NCBI GenBank assembly: GCA_013003285.1
Contig: JABDJY010000179.1
Location: 1-13,652 of the forward strand
DNA: 13,652 nt
Reading direction: 5' to 3'
DNA from: Alphaproteobacteria bacterium
GTDB taxonomy: Bacteria; Pseudomonadota; Alphaproteobacteria; UBA6615
Below are positions 1 to 7,996 of the stretch, one piece after another (the stretch's first letter is position 1; each line of letters begins with the position of its first letter). The notes beneath the pieces were generated by a model. That model saw only the letters and a list, made by a program, of their open reading frames with translations. It searched no databases and was not told the origin of the DNA. The translations under genes were made by a program, and so were the position numbers.

Positions 1-2420
1 TTCTGCGCGAACGCGGCCTGCTCGACTCGATCGACGTGAAGCGCGTCGTTTTCAACGAAATCACCGAGGGCGCCATCAAGGACGCCTTCGTCCATCCCCG
101 TGAACTGAACAGCGAATTGGTCGAGGCCTATTTGGCCCGCCGCGCGCTGGACTATCTGGTCGGCTTCACCCTGTCGCCGGTGCTGTGGCGCAAACTGCCC
201 GGCTCGCGCTCGGCCGGGCGGGTTCAATCGGTCGCCTTGCGGTTAATCTGCGAACGCGAAGCCGAGATCGAAATATTCAAGCCGCGCGAATATTGGTCGG
301 TCGAGGCCATCCTGGAAAGTCCGCGCAACGAAACCTTCACTGCCCACCTCACCCATCTCAACGGCGAACGGCTCGACCGCTACGCCCTGGCCGACGAAAC
401 GGCGGCCCGCGCCGCCCATGACGCGATCACCGCCCAGAAACTCAAAATCGCCACGGTCGACAAGAAACGCACCAAGCGTAATCCGCAGCCGCCCTTCACC
501 ACATCGACCCTGCAGCAGGAAGCCTCGCGCAAGCTCGGCTTCGGCGCCACCCACACCATGCGGGTTGCCCAGAGCCTGTACGAAGGCACCGATATTGGCG
601 GCGAGACCGTCGGTCTGATCTCCTATATGCGTACCGACAGCATCACCTTGAGCCAACAGGCCATCGCCTCGTGCCGCGAGTTGATCGACACCGATTATGG
701 CGACGCCTATCTGCCCGACAAACCGCGCGTCTTCCGCACCAAGGCAAAGAACGCGCAAGAAGCCCATGAGGCGATCCGCCCGACCGATCTCATGCGTCGG
801 CCGCCGGAACTGAAATCCGCCCTCAGCAACGATGAATTCCGCCTCTACGAATTGATCTGGCGCCGCACCATCGCCTCGTCCATGAGCGAGGCCGAAATCG
901 ACCGGGTCGCGGTGGATATTGAATCGGCAGACCAGAAAATCACCCTGCGCGCCAACGGCTCGACCATTGCCTTCGACGGCTTCCTGAAAGTCTACCGCGA
1001 GGACCGCGACGACCCGGTACCGAATGGCAATGGCGCCAACGGAAATGACGACGCCGCGAGCGCCGAGGACGATAATCGCCGCCTGCCCGTGCTCAACGAA
1101 GGCGAGGCCACGGCCCAGAAGGACGTGGTTCCCAATCAGCATTTCACCCAGCCGCCGCCGCGTTTTACCGAGGCCAGCCTGGTGAAGAAACTCGAAGAGC
1201 TCGGTATCGGCCGGCCCTCGACCTACGCCTCGACGCTGCAGGTGTTGCAGGACCGCGATTATGTCGAACTCGACCGTAAGCGCTTTGTGCCGGAAGATCG
1301 TGGCCGCGTGGTCACAAGCTTCCTCACCAGCTTCTTCAATAAATACGTGCAGTACGATTTTACCGCGCAGCTCGAAGAACAGCTCGACGAGGTCTCCGAT
1401 GGCCGCGTCGACTGGAAGACCGTGCTGCGTAATTTCTGGAACGATTTTTCCGCCGCCGTCGACGACACCAAGGAATTGCGCGTGCGCGCGGTCCTCGACG
1501 CCCTCGATGAGGAATTGGGACCCCACTTCTTCCCCCCGCGCGAGGACGGCACCGAGCCACGCACCTGCCCGGCCTGCAAGGAAGGCCGCCTGGGCCTACG
1601 CCTCGGCCGGCACGGCCCGTTCATCGGTTGCGCCAATTATCCCGAGTGCCGCTACACAAGACGCATGTCGATCGATGGCGCGGACGAGGACGACGCCGAA
1701 TTGGCGAGCGGCCCCAAGATTCTCGGGGTCGATCCCAAGACCGGCCTTGATGTCAGCCTGCGCAAAGGCCCCTACGGTCTCTATTTGCAGCTCGGCGAAG
1801 CGGATCCGGAAGACAAGAAGGCGCCCAAGCCCAAGCGCAGCTCGATCCCCAAGGGCATTCCCGTGGTGGATATCGACTTTGAGCTGGCGTTGGGTCTGCT
1901 GGCGCTGCCGCGCGACATCGGCCCCCACCCCGAGGATGGGGTCGTCATACAGGCCGGTCAGGGGCGGTTTGGCCCCTACGTCAAACACGGCACCAGCTAT
2001 GCCTCGCTGCCCGAACCGCGCGACGTTCTCACCGTCGGCCTGAACCATGCAGTGACCCTGCTGGCGGAAAAAGGTAAATCACGCGGCCGCGGCGCCAAGG
2101 TGCTGCGCGAACTCGGCGTCCATCCCGACGATGAAAAGCCGGTGGCGATCTATGACGGGCGCTATGGCCCCTACATCAAGCACGGCAAGATTAACGCCAC
2201 CGTGCCGAAGGACCGCGATCTGGAAGCCCTGACCCTCGACGAGGCGGTCATATTGATCGCCGAGCGGGCGGCCAAGGCGGGCAAGAAGCCGGCGGCGAAG
2301 AAGAAAGCGGCGCCCAAGAAGAAGGCAGCCGCGAAGAAAAAGCCGGCGGCGAAAAAGAAAGCCGCGCCCAAGAAGAAGCCGGCAGCCGAAGACACGGCGT
2401 CGACCACCGACGCCTCGTAA
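1..2420 (+). CDS. topA: DNA topoisomerase I, 5'-truncated by the window edge
   Basis: Type IA topoisomerase that relaxes negative supercoils by transient single-strand cleavage. The first complete codon is at 3. The frame is already open there and reads LRERGLLDSID before the GTG (Val) at 36, so the gene starts outside the window and roughly 110-130 residues, mainly the Toprim domain, are missing. The catalytic tyrosine lies in GLISYMRTDS, with its codon at 624-626. A Cys4 zinc finger has Cys codons at 1566, 1575, 1629 and 1647. It is followed by C-terminal Toprim-associated repeats (GPYGLYLQLGE, GRFGPYVKHG, GRYGPYIKHG). The protein ends in a Lys/Ala/Pro tail encoded by about 2278-2390, which probably binds DNA. 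An Asn/Gly/Asp-rich segment near 1017-1075 looks like a variable surface insertion. The rnr gene follows 6 nt after the stop, suggesting one transcript. Identification is firm. Confidence 0.97.
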   Translation, partial: LRERGLLDSIDVKRVVFNEITEGAIKDAFVHPRELNSELVEAYLARRALDYLVGFTLSPVLWRKLPGSRSAGRVQSVALRLICEREAEIEIFKPREYWSVEAILESPRNETFTAHLTHLNGERLDRYALADETAARAAHDAITAQKLKIATVDKKRTKRNPQPPFTTSTLQQEASRKLGFGATHTMRVAQSLYEGTDIGGETVGLISYMRTDSITLSQQAIASCRELIDTDYGDAYLPDKPRVFRTKAKNAQEAHEAIRPTDLMRRPPELKSALSNDEFRLYELIWRRTIASSMSEAEIDRVAVDIESADQKITLRANGSTIAFDGFLKVYREDRDDPVPNGNGANGNDDAASAEDDNRRLPVLNEGEATAQKDVVPNQHFTQPPPRFTEASLVKKLEELGIGRPSTYASTLQVLQDRDYVELDRKRFVPEDRGRVVTSFLTSFFNKYVQYDFTAQLEEQLDEVSDGRVDWKTVLRNFWNDFSAAVDDTKELRVRAVLDALDEELGPHFFPPREDGTEPRTCPACKEGRLGLRLGRHGPFIGCANYPECRYTRRMSIDGADEDDAELASGPKILGVDPKTGLDVSLRKGPYGLYLQLGEADPEDKKAPKPKRSSIPKGIPVVDIDFELALGLLALPRDIGPHPEDGVVIQAGQGRFGPYVKHGTSYASLPEPRDVLTVGLNHAVTLLAEKGKSRGRGAKVLRELGVHPDDEKPVAIYDGRYGPYIKHGKINATVPKDRDLEALTLDEAVILIAERAAKAGKKPAAKKKAAPKKKAAAKKKPAAKKKAAPKKKPAAEDTASTTDAS
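2286..2378 (+). repeat. Direct repeat encoding the Lys/Ala/Pro tail of TopA
   Basis: Two 39-bp near-identical copies lie at 2286-2324 and 2340-2378, a 54-bp (18-codon) period. Both encode KPAAKKKAAPKKK. The intervening codons encode a further related Ala/Lys unit. The tail resembles the C-terminal domain of histone H1, as is common on topoisomerase I of high-GC bacteria. The repeat can expand or contract by slippage without changing frame. Confidence 0.85.
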
Positions 2421-2426
2421 AACGGC

Positions 2427-4667
2427 TTGGCCGCGCGCGACAAAAAACCGTCCGGGTCGAACCGGCTGCCCGACCGGGACGAGTTGCTTGCCTACATTCG
2501 CGAAAATGACGGCGACACGGTGCGCCGCGATATGGCGCGCGCGTTCGGCGTGCGCGGTGCGCAGCGCGCCGAATTACGCGCCATGCTGCGCGAGATGGAA
2601 GATGCCGGCCTGATCGAACGCGGCGACGGACGCAAATGGCGACCCAGCGACCGCCTGCCGCCGGTTGCGGTGTTGGAAGTCTACGATCTCGACGAAGATG
2701 GCGATCCCCTACTCCGGCCGGTAAGCTGGGACGCCAATCAGCCACTGCCGGCGATCGAACTGCGGGCCGGACCGCGCAATATGGCGGCGCCCGGCATCGG
2801 CGACCGCATTCTCTGCCGCCTGCAGCCGCGCGCCGATGATGGCTATGCGGCGACACCCATGCGCCGGGTGGGCGCACAAGCGCAAAACATTGTCGGCGTC
2901 TACCGGCAAGCCGGCGATGGCGGCCGGATTTTGTCGACCGAACGCCGGGCCCGCCACGAATTGTTCGTTGCCTCCGGCGACGCTGGCGAAGCTCAGACCG
3001 GCGATCTTGTTATCGCCGAACTAATGTCGGGCCGACGCAACGGCATGGCGCGCGCAAAGGTCACCGAGCGTATCGGCGATTCGTCCTCGCCGGCAGCGAT
3101 CAGCCTGATCGCCATCCATCGCGCCGGCATCCCGTTTGAATTTCCCCAATCGGTGATCGACGCCGCCGAAAGCGCCACACCGCCCTCATTGGGCAAGCGC
3201 GCCGATCTACGCGAGACACCGTTGGTCACAATCGACGGCGCCGACGCCCGCGATTTTGACGACGCGGTGTTTGCTGAACCCGATACGGACGCCGAAAATC
3301 CCGGCGGTTGGCATCTGATCGTCGCCATCGCCGATGTCGCCTGGTATGTGCGCCCCGACAGCGTCATCGACCGCGAAGCCTATCGCCGGGGCAACTCGGT
3401 CTATTTCCCCGACCGGGTGGTCCCCATGTTACCGGCGGCCCTGTCGAACGGCCTGTGTTCGCTGGTGCCCGACGAGGATCGCGCCTGCTTCGCTGTCGAT
3501 CTATGGGTCAATCGGGACGGATCGCTGTTGCGCCACCGCTTTCGGCGCGCCCTGATGAAATCCGCCGCCCGGCTGACCTACGAACAGGTCGAGGCAACCC
3601 GCAGCGGCGGCAATGCCCCGGTTTCCATGGCCGTCATCGACAATCTGTACCGCGCCTTTGAGAGCCTGTCGCGCCAGCGCGAACAGCGCGGCACGCTGGA
3701 ACTCAACCTGCCCGAGCGCAAGGTCATCCTCGACGATGCCGGCGTGGTTCAGGAGATCGCCCCGGTCGAGCGTCTCGACAGCCACCGCTTGATCGAAGAA
3801 TTCATGATCACCGCCAATGTTGCCGCCGCCCGTGAGCTGATCCGCTTGCGCCAACCGGCGATGTTCCGCATCCATGACGAGCCCGACCGGGAGAAACTCC
3901 AGGAACTGCGCGAAATCCTGGCCGAGTTCGGCGTCAGGCTGCCCAAGGCCAAGATATTCCGCGCCACCGACTTTAACGCATTGCTGACCAAAATCAGCGA
4001 CCAACCGCATGCCCGCCTGGTTCATGAACTGGTTCTGCGGTCGCAAAGCCAGGCCGAATACAATCCGGAGAATATCGGCCATTTCGGCCTCGGCCTGCGT
4101 AACTATGCCCATTTCACCTCGCCGATCCGGCGCTACGCCGACCTGCTGGTGCATCGGGCGCTGATCCGCGGGCTGCAGCTTGGCGATAACACCAAACCCC
4201 ACGATGGCCTGCCCGACGATTCCGGCGAGAAATTTCCCGAGATCGGCGAACACATTTCCGCGACCGAGCGCCGCGCGGTCGGCGCCGAGCGGGACGCTAA
4301 CGACCGCTATTCCGCGGCTTTTCTGGCGCAGCATATCGGAAGCACATTCAAAGGGGTTATTCGCGGTATTGCCCGCGCCGGCCTGTTCGTGGCGCTGGAC
4401 AATAGCGGCGCGGAGGGCTTCGTGCCCGCCTCGCGCCTGCCCGGCGGGCGCTATCAGTTCGACGCCGCGACCCACACCTTGCATAACCCGCAATCCGGCA
4501 TAACTTACCGGTTAGGCGAAGATGTGGAGGTACGCGTCGCCGAAGCAGATGGCTTGACGTCGTCGGCGATTTTTGACCTTCTTGATAGTGGAAATCAAAT
4601 AACGACTCGACCGCGCCAGAATTCGGGCCCTGCTCGCAAATCTAAACGCCGTCGACGGTCGAAATAG
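2427..4667 (+). CDS. rnr: Ribonuclease R (RNB family 3'-5' exoribonuclease)
   Basis: Processive 3'-5' exoribonuclease that degrades structured RNA, including mRNA and defective rRNA. The 746-residue protein has the usual order. A helix-turn-helix-like N-terminus (LPDRDELLAYIREN onward) is followed by cold-shock-like domains (about residues 85-230). The RNB core carries the metal-binding aspartates Asp270, Asp276, Asp278 and Asp279 in IDGADARDFDDAV. An S1 domain follows (about 639-720), then a basic tail ending KSKRRRRSK. The start is TTG at 2427. The topA stop is in the same frame two codons earlier, and no ATG or GTG lies between it and the conserved N-terminus, so TTG is the only sensible start. 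No clear Shine-Dalgarno sequence is visible, which fits translational coupling to topA. Confidence 0.97.
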   Translation: MAARDKKPSGSNRLPDRDELLAYIRENDGDTVRRDMARAFGVRGAQRAELRAMLREMEDAGLIERGDGRKWRPSDRLPPVAVLEVYDLDEDGDPLLRPVSWDANQPLPAIELRAGPRNMAAPGIGDRILCRLQPRADDGYAATPMRRVGAQAQNIVGVYRQAGDGGRILSTERRARHELFVASGDAGEAQTGDLVIAELMSGRRNGMARAKVTERIGDSSSPAAISLIAIHRAGIPFEFPQSVIDAAESATPPSLGKRADLRETPLVTIDGADARDFDDAVFAEPDTDAENPGGWHLIVAIADVAWYVRPDSVIDREAYRRGNSVYFPDRVVPMLPAALSNGLCSLVPDEDRACFAVDLWVNRDGSLLRHRFRRALMKSAARLTYEQVEATRSGGNAPVSMAVIDNLYRAFESLSRQREQRGTLELNLPERKVILDDAGVVQEIAPVERLDSHRLIEEFMITANVAAARELIRLRQPAMFRIHDEPDREKLQELREILAEFGVRLPKAKIFRATDFNALLTKISDQPHARLVHELVLRSQSQAEYNPENIGHFGLGLRNYAHFTSPIRRYADLLVHRALIRGLQLGDNTKPHDGLPDDSGEKFPEIGEHISATERRAVGAERDANDRYSAAFLAQHIGSTFKGVIRGIARAGLFVALDNSGAEGFVPASRLPGGRYQFDAATHTLHNPQSGITYRLGEDVEVRVAEADGLTSSAIFDLLDSGNQITTRPRQNSGPARKSKRRRRSK

Positions 4668-4797
4668 AGCTGAATTTGTTAACGTTGTGGCAAGTTTCTT
4701 AGGTAAGATTACCCTCGCACATGCGCCATTCTAAGCCATACATTAATCAAGAAAATGAAATAATATTCAAATGGTTATGACGTTTTTTCAAGGTATT

Positions 4798-6357
4798 ATG
4801 GCAAAAGGATCGAAGGTCCGCCACACATTCCGGTTGGCTTCTGTCCTATTACTTGCCGCCTGCGTCTCGCCGCCCCCGGCAACCGATGCTGCCTATACCG
4901 ATAGCTACGGTAAGGAAGTGCTGGCCGCTGGCTTTTCGTTGATTTCAGATCGTTATATCGATCCCATATCGCTGCACGATTTGGCGGTGAGCGGCATCAC
5001 CGGCCTGAGTAGCATCGATTCCCAATTGGCGGTGGATGATCGCGGCAACGGGGCTCAGCTCACCTATGCCAACCGTAATCTGGGTACGGTTAATCTGCCC
5101 ACCAGTCAAAACCCAGAAGCATGGTCAGCGGTGACGGCACGCGCCATCGCCATGGCCCGTAACGCCTCACCGGCAGTCGCTCAGGCCGACGCGGAGGCCA
5201 TCTTCAAGGCTGTGTTTGACGGTATGGTCAAGCCACTCGATGGCTTTACCCGCTACTCCGGCACCCAACGCGCCACCGAGCACCGCGCGTTGCGCGATGG
5301 CTTCGGCGGCATCGGGGTCAGCATCCGTATGGAAGATGAGTCGGCGCTGATCCTGTCGGTCAACGAGACCGGCCCGGCATCGGACGCAAAACTCCAAGCT
5401 GATGACCGTATGACCCATGTGGAAGGCGAGCCGGTCGCCGGCTGGACCCAGCGTCAGTTGGTCGACCAATTGCGCGGAAAAATCGGCACAAAGCTGCGCT
5501 TCACAATTAAACGCCCGGAGCAACCGCAGCCCTTCGAAGTTTCGGTTACGCGTGCCCATATCGTGCCGGTAACGGTGACTAGCCGCCGAGAAGATAACGT
5601 CGCCATCATTCGTGTGGTTGGCTTTAACCGCGAGACTGCCCTCAAGGTCGAGAACGCGATCAAAGCCCAACTCAAGGACGCCGAGCGCCCGCTTAATGGC
5701 ATTATCCTCGACCTGCGCTCCAATCCGGGCGGCCTGCTGGACCAGGCGGTCGAGATCGCGGACACGTTCCTCGACAGCGGCGACATCATTTTGACATTCG
5801 GACGCCACCCGCGCAGCCTACAGCGCTTCGTCGCCACCGTCGGCGATCTGTCGCAGGGTCTGCCGTTGGTCATTCTGGTCAATGGAAACTCAGCCTCAGC
5901 CTCCGAAGTGGTGACAGCGGCCCTGCAGGATCAGGCTCGGGCCATCGTCGTCGGCAGCAATTCCTTCGGCAAAGGCACCGTCCAGACGGTCTTGCAACTG
6001 CCCAACAAAGGCGAGATCACCCTCACCTGGTCGCGGCTGGTGACACCGTCGGGTTATCGCCTCCACCAGCTGGGAATTCTGCCTTCCATCTGCACCCGTG
6101 CCGATGGACAGGCGGTCACCGCCGACCGGCTGTTGGAGGAAGTGAAATCCGAAACCGAGACCCTCAGCGAGCAGTTTTCGCGCTGGCGGGCGACCGGCAA
6201 TCGGGACAATAGCGACCGGGAGACATTACGCGGTCTGTGCCCGTCGGATAGCAGCTCGCCGGACACCGACGTGGCGATCGCCAAAAACTTGCTAGCCAAT
6301 CCAACGCTCTATAGGGATTTAATCCGCAAGGGCACCATTAACCTTGCTGGCCGCTAA
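4798..6357 (+). CDS. S41 family C-terminal processing peptidase, predicted lipoprotein
   Basis: Serine protease of the CtpA/Prc family, which cleaves envelope proteins and peptidoglycan-enzyme regulators from their C-terminal ends. Numbered from the ATG at 4798 (519 aa), a type II signal peptide has lipobox LAAC with Cys22, so the protein should be anchored in a membrane and face the periplasm. An N-terminal helical region is followed by a PDZ domain (about 165-255, beginning FGGIGVSI) and the S41 core (about 270-430). By alignment to E. coli Prc, the dyad is Ser367 (middle Ser of NSASASE) and Lys392 (SFGKGTVQ), 25 residues apart as in Prc. An ATG at 4771 would add nine residues but has no ribosome site, whereas AAGG lies just upstream of 4798 and gives a normal signal peptide. 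It is separated from rnr by about 130 bp of AT-rich DNA. The exact substrate is unknown. Confidence 0.93.
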   Translation: MAKGSKVRHTFRLASVLLLAACVSPPPATDAAYTDSYGKEVLAAGFSLISDRYIDPISLHDLAVSGITGLSSIDSQLAVDDRGNGAQLTYANRNLGTVNLPTSQNPEAWSAVTARAIAMARNASPAVAQADAEAIFKAVFDGMVKPLDGFTRYSGTQRATEHRALRDGFGGIGVSIRMEDESALILSVNETGPASDAKLQADDRMTHVEGEPVAGWTQRQLVDQLRGKIGTKLRFTIKRPEQPQPFEVSVTRAHIVPVTVTSRREDNVAIIRVVGFNRETALKVENAIKAQLKDAERPLNGIILDLRSNPGGLLDQAVEIADTFLDSGDIILTFGRHPRSLQRFVATVGDLSQGLPLVILVNGNSASASEVVTAALQDQARAIVVGSNSFGKGTVQTVLQLPNKGEITLTWSRLVTPSGYRLHQLGILPSICTRADGQAVTADRLLEEVKSETETLSEQFSRWRATGNRDNSDRETLRGLCPSDSSSPDTDVAIAKNLLANPTLYRDLIRKGTINLAGR

Positions 6358-6381
6358 TTACGGCCCAGCCCCGGCAAATGC

Positions 6382-6409
6382 TTGACAGGCTCTGATCGGG
6401 CGCTATGTT
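6382..6409 (+). promoter_or_regulatory. Sigma-70-type promoter of rpmG
   Basis: A perfect -35 TTGACA (6382-6387) and a TATGTT -10 (6404-6409) are separated by 16 bp. The -10 ends 47 bp before the rpmG start, leaving a leader of about 40 nt. This is the best consensus promoter in the window and suggests that rpmG is transcribed independently of the upstream peptidase gene. Confidence 0.75.
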
Positions 6410-6456
6410 TGCCGGCGCCTTAGCGCGAAGAGCCGAAAGTTACAGGAAACCAGTCG

Positions 6457-6624
6457 ATGGCTAAATCTAGTACCGTACTCGTAAAACTCGTGAGCTCAGC
6501 CGATACCGGCTATTATTACGTGGCGAAGAAGAACCCGCGTAAAATGCCCGACAAGATCGAGCTGAAGAAATACGACCCCAGAGCGCGCAAGCACGTCCTC
6601 TTCAAGGAAGAGAAGATGAAATAA
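6457..6624 (+). CDS. rpmG: 50S ribosomal protein L33
   Basis: A 55-residue protein beginning MAKSSTVLVKLVSSADTGYY and ending KHVLFKEEKMK, the typical proteobacterial L33 length and pattern. L33 is a small basic protein of the large ribosomal subunit near the E site. This version lacks the Cys pairs of zinc-binding L33 paralogues, so it is the C-minus (zinc-independent) form. The ribosome site AGGA lies about 9 nt before the ATG. The gene has its own promoter upstream and a strong hairpin terminator about 30 nt downstream, so it appears monocistronic. It sits between rnr/peptidase and divK, as in many alphaproteobacteria. Confidence 0.97.
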   Translation: MAKSSTVLVKLVSSADTGYYYVAKKNPRKMPDKIELKKYDPRARKHVLFKEEKMK

Positions 6625-6654
6625 CGGCGGCGTTCCGACCGCTATATTGACAAG

Positions 6655-6677
6655 AGCCGCCCTTTGGGCGGCTTTTT
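6655..6677 (+). terminator. Rho-independent terminator after rpmG
   Basis: AGCCGCCC at 6655-6662 pairs with GGGCGGCT at 6666-6673 around a TTT loop, giving an 8-bp GC-rich stem followed by a T run to 6677. It lies between the convergent rpmG and divK genes. Read from the minus strand the same stem is followed only by a poor T tail, so it may help terminate divK but is clearly better for rpmG. Confidence 0.88.
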
Positions 6678-6704
6678 GCTGGCTTCCGCCGGCAACTCAA
6701 AGTT

Positions 6705-7070
6705 CTAGTTGATGAATTTTTGAACGGTCTCGAGGAAGTGGGAGACCGAAATCGGCTTGGCGATATAAGCCTCGCAGCCGCCCTCGCGTATCTTCTCTTC
6801 GTCGCCCTTCATGGCGAACGCGGTCACCGCGATGATCGGGATATGTTTGAGGTCGTCATCGGCTTTCATCCATTTGATAACATCAAGGCCCGAAACCTCG
6901 GGCAGCTGAATATCCATGAGAATGAGATCGGGCCTATGCTCGCTCGCCATACCCATGGCCTGATTACCATCGCGAGTCTGGTAAATATCATAGCCCTGCG
7001 CCTCGAGGAGGTCGTGGAACAGTTTCATGTTGAGTTCGTTGTCTTCAACGATCAGTACGGATTTGGCCAT
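6705..7070 (-). CDS. divK: DivK-type single-domain response regulator
   Basis: A stand-alone 121-residue receiver domain. In Caulobacter and relatives, DivK is phosphorylated and dephosphorylated by DivJ and PleC and acts through DivL/CckA to lower CtrA activity, controlling polarity and division. VEDNELNMKLFHDLLEAQGY, LILMDIQLP, AVTAFAMKGDEE and GGCEAYI-KPIS match my memory of Caulobacter DivK closely. The acidic pocket is Glu9/Asp10, the phosphoacceptor Asp53, and the switch and conserved residues Thr83 and Lys105 are present. There is no output domain. It is transcribed towards rpmG and diverges from dinB. The diguanylate cyclase gene pleD, often adjacent, is absent on the downstream side. 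The start ATG at 7070 has only a weak purine-rich ribosome site. Confidence 0.94.
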   Translation of the reverse strand: MAKSVLIVEDNELNMKLFHDLLEAQGYDIYQTRDGNQAMGMASEHRPDLILMDIQLPEVSGLDVIKWMKADDDLKHIPIIAVTAFAMKGDEEKIREGGCEAYIAKPISVSHFLETVQKFIN

Positions 7071-7105
7071 TTAACTCTAGTCTCGTGCCCTGTCACTATC
7101 AGATA

Positions 7106-7134
7106 ATTCTAATACACTGCCGGGCGTGGTTTAA
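7106..7134 (-). promoter_or_regulatory. Possible divK promoter
   Basis: On the minus strand a TAGAAT -10 (7111-7106) lies 17 bp downstream of TTAAAC (7134-7129), which matches only three bases of the -35 consensus. Transcription would start near 7100, about 30 nt before the ATG. The weak -35 would be consistent with an activator-dependent promoter. This is a pattern match only. Confidence 0.35.
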
Positions 7135-7161
7135 GATATAGCTATAGTGTACTACTTCCGG

Positions 7162-7176
7162 TTAACACCTTACTAA
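7162..7176. promoter_or_regulatory. CtrA-like box between divK and dinB
   Basis: The sequence is TTAA, seven bases, CTAA: one mismatch from the alphaproteobacterial CtrA consensus TTAA-N7-TTAA. It lies about 30 bp upstream of the candidate divK promoter and about 45 bp upstream of dinB. A single degenerate 8-base match can arise by chance in this AT-rich gap. Confidence 0.3.
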
Positions 7177-7219
7177 CTCAAAATTTGCCTTCTTTTGTAA
7201 CAGGTTAGGCCCATGGCAT

Positions 7220-7996
7220 ATGATGGCCCCTATGGGATCTGAACGCGACGGAACACCAGGACTTTGCCGCGATTGCTCGGCGCCTGTTTCGGTGCCGGCA
7301 ACCCGCTGCGGCGATTGCCGATCGCCGCGTCTGGTATTTCACCGCGAGATCCACGATTTGGCGATCGCCCATATCGACTGCGACGCCTTCTACGCCAGCG
7401 TCGAGAAACGCGACGACCCCAGCCTGCGCGACCGTCCGGTGATCGTCGGCGGCGGCCAGCGCGGCGTGGTATCGGCCGCCTGCTATATCTCGCGCATCAA
7501 GGGCGTCCACTCGGCCATGCCCATGTTCAAGGCCCTCAAACTGTGTCCCGACGCCGTGGTCATCAAACCCGACATGAAAAAATATACCGATGTTGGCCGG
7601 CAAATCCGAACCCTGATGCAGGCGGTCACGCCACTGGTCGAGCCGCTCTCGATCGACGAGGCCTTTCTTGACCTGTCCGGGACCGAACGCCTTCATAAGG
7701 CCAGCCCGGCCGAGAGCCTCAATAGGCTCGTGCAACGCATCGAGACCGAATGCGGCGTCACCGCATCGATCGGGCTGAGCTACAATAAATCCATCGCCAA
7801 GCTCGCTTCCGATCTGGACAAGCCCCGGGGCTTCGCGATCCTCGGGCTCGCCGACGCACCGGTCTTTCTGGCCGGCCTGCCGGTCAATCGTATTTGGGGG
7901 GTTGGCAAATCCCTGCACCGCAAACTTCTGGCCGACGGCATTTCCACCATCGGCCAATTGCGCACGCGCGAGGAAGCCGCCCTGGTGAGCCGCTAA
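7220..7996 (+). CDS. DinB N-terminal part: zinc ribbon, palm, fingers and most of the thumb
   Basis: The 258-residue product that would be made if TAA is read as stop. Residues 16-33 carry CRDC and CGDC (Cys16, 19, 30, 33), a zinc-ribbon-like extension found on one alphaproteobacterial DinB subgroup. The polymerase core begins at HIDCDAFYASVE. The three metal-binding carboxylates are intact: Asp53, and Asp146-Glu147 in PLSIDEAFLDL. The thumb sequence TASIGLSYNKSIAKLASDLD is also normal. It lacks the little finger needed for firm DNA and clamp binding, so it is expected to be poorly active. Start choice is uncertain: ATG codons at 7220, 7223 and 7232 are all possible, with no convincing ribosome site. 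The gene diverges from divK across about 150 bp. Confidence 0.7.
   Translation: MMAPMGSERDGTPGLCRDCSAPVSVPATRCGDCRSPRLVFHREIHDLAIAHIDCDAFYASVEKRDDPSLRDRPVIVGGGQRGVVSAACYISRIKGVHSAMPMFKALKLCPDAVVIKPDMKKYTDVGRQIRTLMQAVTPLVEPLSIDEAFLDLSGTERLHKASPAESLNRLVQRIETECGVTASIGLSYNKSIAKLASDLDKPRGFAILGLADAPVFLAGLPVNRIWGVGKSLHRKLLADGISTIGQLRTREEAALVSR

Noticed and set aside
243..1526. A 427-codon minus-strand frame opposite topA
   Set aside because: topA is unambiguous on the plus strand; long antisense frames are usual in high-GC DNA and this one matches no family.
3501..4493. A 330-codon minus-strand frame opposite rnr
   Set aside because: It is a shadow of the RNB and S1 coding region, with no domain of its own.
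7994..7996. Programmed recoding (selenocysteine or pyrrolysine) at the dinB stop
   Set aside because: The codon is TAA, not TGA or TAG, and no specific downstream stem structure was apparent.
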